From contig DADN01000056.1 of the NCBI GenBank assembly GCA_002509665.1, forward strand, positions 2,776 through 21,219: a stretch of DNA of 18,444 nt, given 5' to 3'. Below, in pieces: positions 13,500 through 18,444 of the stretch (its first letter is position 1; each line of letters begins with the position of its first letter). Source of the DNA: Methanobacterium sp. UBA8. Lineage in GTDB: Archaea; Methanobacteriota; Methanobacteria; Methanobacteriales; Methanobacteriaceae. The notes beneath the pieces are model-generated. The model did no database searches. It saw nothing but the letters and a program-made list of their open reading frames with translations, and was not told the DNA's origin. A program made the position numbers and the translations under genes.

Positions 13500-13517
13500 T
13501 CTTTTTTTTCTTTTTTT
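13500..13517 (+). terminator. double T-run after the adhesin gene
   Basis: Runs of eight and seven T separated by one C begin about 8 bases after the stop codon, a typical archaeal oligo-T terminator. The rest of the gap up to 13730 is AT-rich and empty. Confidence 0.5.
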
Positions 13518-13736
13518 AAATAAATATGACCAAAAATCATTCTTGTTTTAAGTTTAAATTAAATTTTCATGTATTAAAAGACTCTTTTTAGTAATTAATT
13601 CAATAAATTGAGGTTCATTCATTTTGTACTTGTATTTTTAATTCTATAAAGGATAAATAGTACGGAGTATAAAAACTGTATAAATGAAAAAAAATAATCT
13701 GTAAATTTTGTTATTTATTTAATTAGAGGAAAAACT

Positions 13737-14645
13737 ATGAAAGTTCTCTGTATAACTGAAGAATCACTTTTCCGTCCAGAAGCAGTAAGATGGCGGGAAA
13801 GAATGAGTCTTCTTGAACCGTTAGGCGATGCGCTGGTTATTTTGCCGTGCAGTATGAAAAAACCTTATTCATCATCTCGATCTCATGCCATATTTATGAA
13901 AGCGACAAAGGGCATACAGGAAGTCATACTGACCTCCCCGTTTGGAGTTTGCCCTCGTGAAGTGGAAAAAATATATCCAATACAATCCTATGACACTTCA
14001 ACAACAGGGGAATGGTCCCATGAAGAAATTAAAGTTGTTGGAGAGTGCTTAAGGGATTATGTCGGTGAAAAAGAAGTTATAGCACATGTTGAAGGTGGTT
14101 ACAAACAAGTTTGTGAAGAATATCTGGATAATGCGGTTTACACCTCAACTGGTCAAACCACATCAGCAGAATCTATGAATAATCTTAAAATGGAAGTTAA
14201 AAAACACTTAAAACTTAAAGGAAAAGCTAAAACACTGCATCAACTCAGATCAATTGCAAGATATCAATTTAACAGTAAAAAAGCTGATGATTTGATACCT
14301 GACGACGTTAAAACTCGTGGAAGATTTGATAAACGAATATTTAAAGATGGAAAACAAATCGCTACACTGCATTTTAATAATGGATTATATTCTCTGAATT
14401 TAGAAGGCGGGAAAATTCTGCAGGACATCCATAAAAAATGGGTTAAAATTAACTTTGAGCTTAAAACAAATACTTTGTTTTCTCCAGGAGTAAGTGAAGC
14501 TGATCTAGATATTGTTCCTGGTGACGAAGTGGTAGTTTTAAAAGATGATGAAGTTGTAGCTGTTGGAAAGGCTATTTTAAGCGGGGAAGAAATGGAAAGG
14601 GCTGTTAAAGGTGTGGCAGTGAAAATAAGGCATAGAAAAAAATAG
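13737..14645 (+). CDS. archaeosine synthase core (ArcS-like) with PUA domain
   Basis: A 302-residue tRNA-modification protein. It has the ArcS signature PCSMKKPYSSSRSH (residues 37-50, the PC-x3-KPY-x2-S-x2-H pattern) and the TSPFGVCPREVEKIYP and YDTSTTGEW segments (66-94) typical of this domain. The C-terminal 75-80 residues (from about 222, KWVKINFE to KIRHRKK) form a PUA RNA-binding domain. ArcS acts in making archaeosine (G15 of most archaeal tRNAs), in newer work by attaching lysine to preQ0 in tRNA before a radical SAM partner. The large TGT-like domain present in longer ArcS is absent, so this is the short, split form. GAGG lies 7 bases before the ATG. The next two genes may be co-transcribed. 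Confidence 0.82.
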   Translation: MKVLCITEESLFRPEAVRWRERMSLLEPLGDALVILPCSMKKPYSSSRSHAIFMKATKGIQEVILTSPFGVCPREVEKIYPIQSYDTSTTGEWSHEEIKVVGECLRDYVGEKEVIAHVEGGYKQVCEEYLDNAVYTSTGQTTSAESMNNLKMEVKKHLKLKGKAKTLHQLRSIARYQFNSKKADDLIPDDVKTRGRFDKRIFKDGKQIATLHFNNGLYSLNLEGGKILQDIHKKWVKINFELKTNTLFSPGVSEADLDIVPGDEVVVLKDDEVVAVGKAILSGEEMERAVKGVAVKIRHRKK

Positions 14646-14811
14646 AGGGCAAAAAATTATAAATAACTATAAATGCAATAAATAAAAACATTAAGAACAC
14701 CCTATTTTTAGATATTATTAAAAAATTTATTGAAATAGGAACAAAATAAACAAAAACAAGTTTAACTGTTTAAAAATGAACATAAATTATTTATGTATTT
14801 GAGGAGATATC

Positions 14812-15105
14812 ATGGCAGATGAATTAGTTGAAAAGATAAAAGAGGCAGTTTCTGTAGTAGCTGACCCTCATATGGGTATTAGTATAGTTGAAATGGGAAT
14901 TCTCCAGGACATTCAAATAGAAAAAAATGGAACTACCGTTGCAAAACTTACAATTAGGCCAACAAACCCTGGCTGTATGAGTGCAGCAAACATTGCAATG
15001 AATGCAAAACTCGCAGCTGAAAAGGTTGAAGGCGTAGATAAAGTTGAAATACTTGTCGAAGGCCATATGATGGCTGATGCAATTTCTGAAATGGTTAACA
15101 AATAA
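14812..15105 (+). CDS. MIP18/SufT-like Fe-S assembly protein
   Basis: A 97-residue protein of the MIP18 (DUF59) family. Family features are the N-terminal helix ending in ADPHMGISIVEMG (residues 17-29, standing for the usual DPE-x-x-x-SIVDLG) and the conserved Cys 55 in TNPGCMSAAN. These proteins help deliver iron-sulfur clusters. The protein is a single, stand-alone domain of usual length. The ATG is preceded by GAGGAG with a good spacing. It is followed 62 bases later by the adenylate kinase gene. Methanogens need large amounts of Fe-S proteins, but the specific client here is not inferable. Confidence 0.85.
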   Translation: MADELVEKIKEAVSVVADPHMGISIVEMGILQDIQIEKNGTTVAKLTIRPTNPGCMSAANIAMNAKLAAEKVEGVDKVEILVEGHMMADAISEMVNK

Positions 15106-15167
15106 TTTTAAGATTTTAACTGGAATTGCCTTAATAACTCATCCAAGACACAAAATGGTGTAATGAA

Positions 15168-15725
15168 ATGGACTTACCTTGGAACGTTGTAGTTGTTACT
15201 GGTGTTCCTGGAGTTGGTAAAACAACTCTCTGTAGAAGAGTTTCTGAAGATTTAGGTTATAATTACGTAAATTATGGAGATCTAATGCTTGACATAGCTA
15301 AAAGCAAAGATCTCGCTTCTACAGATTCTGAAATGTTTAGTTTAGATATAGACACTCAGCAGATGATCTGGAAGGGCGCAGCTTTAAAAATTAAAAATAT
15401 GGACCGTGTTCTTGTAGATTTACATGGTGTTGATCAGTCTTCAATTGGTTATATCCTTTCACTGCCCATTGAAATTATATCTCCAGATATAATTGTGGTA
15501 ATAGAGTCTTCCATGGATAATATACTCGGGCGGAGACGTAAAGATACTAAAGAAAGGATAATAGATACTATAAAGAGTTTAAATGAACATATGAATATGC
15601 TGCGGACTTCAATGGCGGTATGTTCTGCCATTTTGGGCTGTAATTTGGTAGTACTTGAAAACGATGATTTCAAAGATTGTTTTAAAGAACTTAAGAATCT
15701 TTTGGGTACTGGTAGTATATTATAA
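15168..15725 (+). CDS. archaeal-type adenylate kinase (AdkA-like)
   Basis: A 185-residue P-loop nucleotide kinase. GVPGVGKTT (12-20) is the Walker A motif. NYGDLM (35-40) matches the AMP-site motif of archaeal AdkA, and LVDLHG (82-87) stands for the usual VVDTH. RRRKD (122-126) is in the LID region, followed by an AdkA-like C-terminal half. Adenylate kinase interconverts ATP, AMP and ADP in the cytoplasm. It is related to the AdkA of Methanococcus rather than to bacterial Adk. Many methanogens have AdkA in the ribosomal-protein operon, which this one is not, so a paralogue with a different nucleotide preference is possible. GGTG occurs shortly before the ATG. Confidence 0.78.
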   Translation: MDLPWNVVVVTGVPGVGKTTLCRRVSEDLGYNYVNYGDLMLDIAKSKDLASTDSEMFSLDIDTQQMIWKGAALKIKNMDRVLVDLHGVDQSSIGYILSLPIEIISPDIIVVIESSMDNILGRRRKDTKERIIDTIKSLNEHMNMLRTSMAVCSAILGCNLVVLENDDFKDCFKELKNLLGTGSIL

Positions 15726-15847
15726 AAAAATCTAAATTTAGGCGTAAAGCTTATATAGGATGAAGACTAAATCTTGAATCTACCCCTTTGCGGATTTCAA
15801 ATTGTAAAACTGCATAAGTGAAATAATTTGTTTCTATAAATCAAATG

Positions 15848-15922
15848 GGGCCCGTGGCTCAGCATGGTTAGAGCGCACGGCTGATAACCGTGAGGCCCTG
15901 GGTTCGAATCCCAGCGGGCCCA
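15848..15922 (+). tRNA. tRNA-Ile (anticodon GAT)
   Basis: A complete cloverleaf of 75 nt: acceptor GGGCCCG/CGGGCCC with discriminator A, D arm GCTC/GAGC, anticodon stem CACGG/CCGTG and T arm CTGGG-TTCGAAT-CCCAG. The loop CTGATAA gives anticodon GAT for isoleucine codons ATC and ATT. There is no intron and no encoded CCA. A CTTATATAGG box (15749-15758) lies about 90 bases upstream and could be a promoter with a leader. Confidence 0.96.
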
Positions 15923-16429
15923 TTTCCTTTTAATAAAGAATAACTAAATATTCTTTAATTTTTATTAATATCTATAGAAATCCCATATTTTACTCGAAAA
16001 TCATTGAGAGTTAAAAACTGTTTTATTAATCTGGTTAATTAAATTTAAAACTAAAATCTGATGGATCTTTAGGATATTTAACTAATTCTAGCTGATTTTA
16101 ATTGAAATTAACGTTATGATTATGTATGATTACATTTTCACGTTTAATTTAATGTATTTAGAACTATTTTAAGTTAGTCAGCACGTAAATATGTAGCCTC
16201 TTAAATTATGATATTTACTTCTGCAAATGTAAATTTAATTCATTATTAAATTATTGTTTGCATTTTAGGCATGAATGAAAGGCTTAAAACATGATTTATT
16301 AGATAATAATATAAAATTACTATAAAAATGGTTTACTATAAAATATTAATCATCAATTAATAATTAAAATGGATAAATTTAATAAATATAAAATTAAAAA
16401 GTGGGATATCAACTTTAATAGGTATTACC
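15923..16429. other. AT-rich intergenic region, no gene seen
   Basis: About 500 bases between tRNA-Ile and the PAP2-like gene. It holds no reading frame with a ribosome binding site and no strong inverted repeat. Near the end an A/T-rich TATA-like stretch (TTTAATAAATATAAA, about 16378-16392) could drive the next gene. Confidence 0.5.
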
Positions 16430-17029
16430 ATGAGATTTATTAATTCCAATATTGAACCTAAATATGACTTTGCAAGATCTGTTTCAAGTCTTGTACAACC
16501 TATAATAATTACTATACCTGTGTTTATCATTTTAAATTATTTTGTAACTGGTGGAACTAATTTTTTAATATTTACATTACTTTCATTGCTTTTTGCAACC
16601 GTTTTACCATTTACAGCTGTTTGGATGTGGGTAAAAAATAGAGATCTGGATTTTGACATAACTGATAAGGCTGAACGCACATGCCCATTACTTTTTGGGA
16701 TTGTATCATACCTTATTGGGGTAATTGTGCTTTTCATTGCAGGAGCACCTGCTGCTGTTACTGTGTTAATGTTCTGTTACTTTTCAAATGCACTGCTGAC
16801 TATATTTATAACTTTTTTCTGGAAAATCAGCCTGCATTCTATGGGTGTTGCAGGACCTACAGCAGCTATGGTATATATATTTGGATACCCTGGCCTTTTA
16901 TTTTTATTTCCTTTGATTATGGTCATGTGGAGCCGTATTTATCTTAACAAGCATACTCCAGCACAGGTCATTGTCGGTGCTGTCAGTGGCTTTGTTTTTA
17001 CATGGCTGCAGTTTTGGATATTTTTATAA
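16430..17029 (+). CDS. PAP2-like membrane phosphatase, divergent
   Basis: A 199-residue integral membrane protein with about five or six transmembrane segments. It carries degenerate motifs of the PAP2 (type 2 phosphatidic acid phosphatase) superfamily: KISLHS at 132-137 (the usual SGH motif 2, here with His 136) and SRIYLNKHTPAQVIVG at 168-183 (motif 3, Ser-Arg-x5-His). The aspartate three residues after the motif-3 histidine is replaced by Gln 179, as in some HTxxQ-type members. PAP2 enzymes remove phosphate from lipid phosphates such as polyprenyl phosphates. The substrate is unknown. AGGT precedes the ATG by 6 bases. It stands alone between a tRNA and a long gene-free stretch. Confidence 0.72.
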   Translation: MRFINSNIEPKYDFARSVSSLVQPIIITIPVFIILNYFVTGGTNFLIFTLLSLLFATVLPFTAVWMWVKNRDLDFDITDKAERTCPLLFGIVSYLIGVIVLFIAGAPAAVTVLMFCYFSNALLTIFITFFWKISLHSMGVAGPTAAMVYIFGYPGLLFLFPLIMVMWSRIYLNKHTPAQVIVGAVSGFVFTWLQFWIFL

Positions 17030-17414
17030 TTATTAAAGTTAAAATGAATTTAAACAAACTAAATCTATTCTGCACTTCTGTTTACAGGAGTCATGAGGGA
17101 TACGCCTACAAACTAACTAAAATAAAGTAAAACTGCTTTATTCATAATAATAAAAGAGAACATTTGTTTAGTTAATATTTAGATGGTGCTGTTTAAAAAT
17201 AGCGTGATCATTTAGAATTTCAATATTTTTTTCATGATAAATAAACCTTTTTTTATTACTAATTGATTTAATTTATAAATATGCTACATTTTCACAAATA
17301 CGATTATATCTAATTTTATAAGGGGGGTTATTAACATTAAGTATAGAGTTTGTACAGTTTAATCATCAAATTTCTATAATCACAAAGATAATAATATTTA
17401 ATATGCAAATTAAA

Positions 17415-17447
17415 CTCCACTGTTGGTAATAATTACTGGATGTGGAG
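17415..17447. repeat. imperfect palindrome
   Basis: CTCCAC (17415-17420) pairs with GTGGAG (17442-17447), and inside it GTAAT (17426-17430) pairs with ATTAC (17432-17436) around one base, separated by 5-base mismatched segments. The symmetry suggests a protein-binding site or a folded RNA. Confidence 0.5.
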
Positions 17448-17556
17448 CTAAATTAATTTCATTTTATTGTTAATGTGATTTATAGCACATAATCATATGT
17501 TTCAATAATTTTCATTCATAAGTTCTAAGGTGTATGACCACTAAAAAATAAGCACC

Positions 17557-17609
17557 ACCATTTGGGGACACTCCCTTAAACTCCAGATACCTTCGGGAGT
17601 GCCCCTGGT
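17557..17609. repeat. GC-rich stem-loop
   Basis: ACCA-TTT-GGGG-A-CACTCCC (17557-17575) pairs with GGGAGTG-CCCC-TGGT (17595-17609): 15 base pairs with a TTT bulge, an A bulge and a 19-nt loop. It is by far the most GC-rich element outside genes. It could be the core of a small RNA; no T-run follows on either strand, so a simple terminator is less likely. Confidence 0.6.
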
Positions 17610-17666
17610 TAATATGTGTAATTATTCATTATTTTGAGAGTTTCAGTATCTAAGTTAGTCTACTGT

Positions 17667-17688
17667 GATCATAACTTTGATTATGATC
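17667..17688. repeat. perfect 8-bp hairpin
   Basis: GATCATAA and TTATGATC surround a 6-nt loop. It lies downstream of the minus-strand gene at 17717-18145, just past the T-run. Confidence 0.55.
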
Positions 17689-17691
17689 CTT

Positions 17692-17709
17692 TAAAAAAAG
17701 AAAAAAATA
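17692..17709 (-). terminator. oligo-T terminator of the secreted-protein gene
   Basis: Immediately after the stop codon the minus strand reads CTATTTTTTTCTTTTTTT, two runs of seven T, a typical archaeal terminator. Confidence 0.6.
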
Positions 17710-17716
17710 GAGGTAT

Positions 17717-18145
17717 TCAAAGCTTTCCCACATTTTTTATCATATATGGTCTAAATACTTTCCAATAATATTGTGCGGCAGTTAGTTTTGTGTTACAGTA
17801 GGTATTACCAAAGTTTATAGTTCGTGAAGTTTTGTAGTTATAGTAGTGACCTACATCTTTTCCATAGTTTTTTAGTTTGGTCTTACTGACTTTTTTGAAA
17901 TAGTCATATATGTAAACCCCTGTGTTAGTTTGGGGAGAATACATGTATCCTACCATTTTAACATAGTTTTTACCGCTTTGGTATGTTGTCCATTTGTAGG
18001 TACATTTATCTCCGTAATAACTCTTAAATTTAGTAGTACCGTGGTCTATTGTTTTCCAACTGGTTGCAGCGACGGGCTCTGCTATTTGAAGGCCAAAAAC
18101 AAACATGGACAATATCATAGATATTAATAAAACATTTTTTCTCAT
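17717..18145 (-). CDS. secreted Tyr/Lys-rich protein with two cysteines
   Basis: A 142-residue exported protein that I do not recognise. The signal peptide is clear: MRKN, a hydrophobic stretch, and a cleavage site at about VAA-TSW (after residue 27). The mature part has around 19 Tyr and 18 Lys residues, including YIYDYFKK and YYNYK, and is rich in beta-prone segments. Two cysteines, C48 and C117, could form a disulfide outside the cell. There is no C-terminal anchor, so the protein is free or bound to the wall by charge. ATG follows GGGGATATTAA. A TATA box (18204-18213) and an oligo-T terminator frame it as a single-gene transcript. Confidence 0.75.
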   Translation of the reverse strand: MRKNVLLISMILSMFVFGLQIAEPVAATSWKTIDHGTTKFKSYYGDKCTYKWTTYQSGKNYVKMVGYMYSPQTNTGVYIYDYFKKVSKTKLKNYGKDVGHYYNYKTSRTINFGNTYCNTKLTAAQYYWKVFRPYMIKNVGKL

Positions 18146-18203
18146 TTAATATCCCCTTTTTTAATTATTTTTAACAAATTATGTAAAAAAATATACCTTT
18201 ATG

Positions 18204-18213
18204 ATTTATATAC
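18204..18213 (-). promoter_or_regulatory. TATA box of the secreted-protein gene
   Basis: The minus strand reads GTATATAAAT about 60-70 bases before the ATG, predicting transcription from about 18182 and a leader of nearly 40 nt. Confidence 0.5.
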
Positions 18214-18279
18214 TTTTACATATCGTACCTTTAAAAAATCATGCCATAATTTATTTTATTTTGCTTTAAAAATTAATGT

Positions 18280-18299
18280 TAATCCTAAAAATTGGATTA
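18280..18299. repeat. small inverted repeat near the window end
   Basis: TAATCC and GGATTA form a 6-bp stem with an 8-nt loop. The surrounding 300 bases to the end of the window hold no gene; a TATA-like ATATATAAAAA (about 18356-18366) followed by AAAGGTGA suggests a promoter, but the frames that follow stop within 15 codons. Confidence 0.35.
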
Positions 18300-18444
18300 G
18301 GCCATAAAATGAAATGTGAATAATTTAATTAACATGAAATGTTACCCTTTTTGAGAATATATAAAAATAAAGGTGATTTCTTTTTTTCAATGTTTTATTC
18401 GTAGTATTAAAACGTAGCATATGGTTTCTTAAAAGTTATTGCTG

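Larger units (their letters stand above)
17030..17716. other. gene-free region with strong inverted repeats
   Basis: Nearly 690 bases with no convincing gene. Besides the hairpins listed separately at 17415, 17557 and 17667, the 5' two thirds is plain AT-rich DNA. A run of six G (about 17321-17326) followed by TTATTAAC and ATT could be another ribosome binding site, but the frame is only eight codons. Confidence 0.5.

Noticed and set aside
1..18444. Insertion sequences, prophage genes or integrase-attachment sites at the tRNAs
   Set aside because: No transposase or integrase motif, no terminal inverted repeats with target duplications and no partial tRNA copy were seen.

Overview
The window looks like a piece of chromosome from a methanogenic archaeon of the order Methanobacteriales, most like Methanobacterium. 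It is AT-rich. Genes are preceded by GGTGA or GGAGG ribosome binding sites and A/T-rich TATA boxes. The gene content is archaeal: geranylgeranyl (isoprenoid lipid) reductase, an archaeal-type adenylate kinase, an archaeosine-synthase core protein, tRNAs without an encoded CCA, and beta-helix adhesin-like surface proteins typical of Methanobacteriales. The genus is an inference from family knowledge, not from a search.

Layout. 1-1400: tRNA-Thr(CGT), a run of small hairpins, two small unrecognised proteins and a 42-residue CsbD-like protein, all on the minus strand. 1600-3005: LemA and a membrane-anchored PsbP-like protein (minus). 3160-5200: a radical SAM/SPASM peptide-modifying enzyme of the methanogen type, followed by two tiny related Cys-rich proteins, one on each strand. 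This is the best candidate for an under-described system. 5390-5630: a gene-poor stretch that looks like a structured RNA with its own TATA box and terminator-like hairpin. 5750-7115: a ferredoxin plus geranylgeranyl reductase operon, convergent with a UbiA-like prenyltransferase (minus). 8072-8818: a P-loop ATPase, probably leaderless (minus). 9234-11124: a truncated rubredoxin-like mini-ORF ahead of a rubredoxin domain fused to a thiamine-diphosphate enzyme of the pyruvate oxidase/acetolactate synthase family. 11600-13500: two exported surface proteins, each best explained by an AUU start codon exactly 7 nt after a GGAGG. 13737-15725: archaeosine-synthase core with PUA domain, MIP18/SufT-like Fe-S assembly protein and AdkA-like adenylate kinase. 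15848-15922: tRNA-Ile(GAT). 16430-17029: PAP2-like membrane protein. 17030-17716: a gene-free stretch with three strong inverted repeats. 17717-18145: a small secreted protein (minus). The last 300 bases hold no gene.

How genes may work together. The ferredoxin is likely the electron donor of the adjacent reductase that saturates archaeal lipids; the UbiA protein may also act on prenyl substrates but is in a separate unit. The radical SAM enzyme probably modifies one or both Cys-rich small proteins; the inverted repeats at its promoter and at one peptide's promoter hint at regulated expression. LemA, the PsbP-like protein, the two AUU-start proteins and the Tyr/Lys-rich secreted protein give the window a strong cell-envelope flavour.
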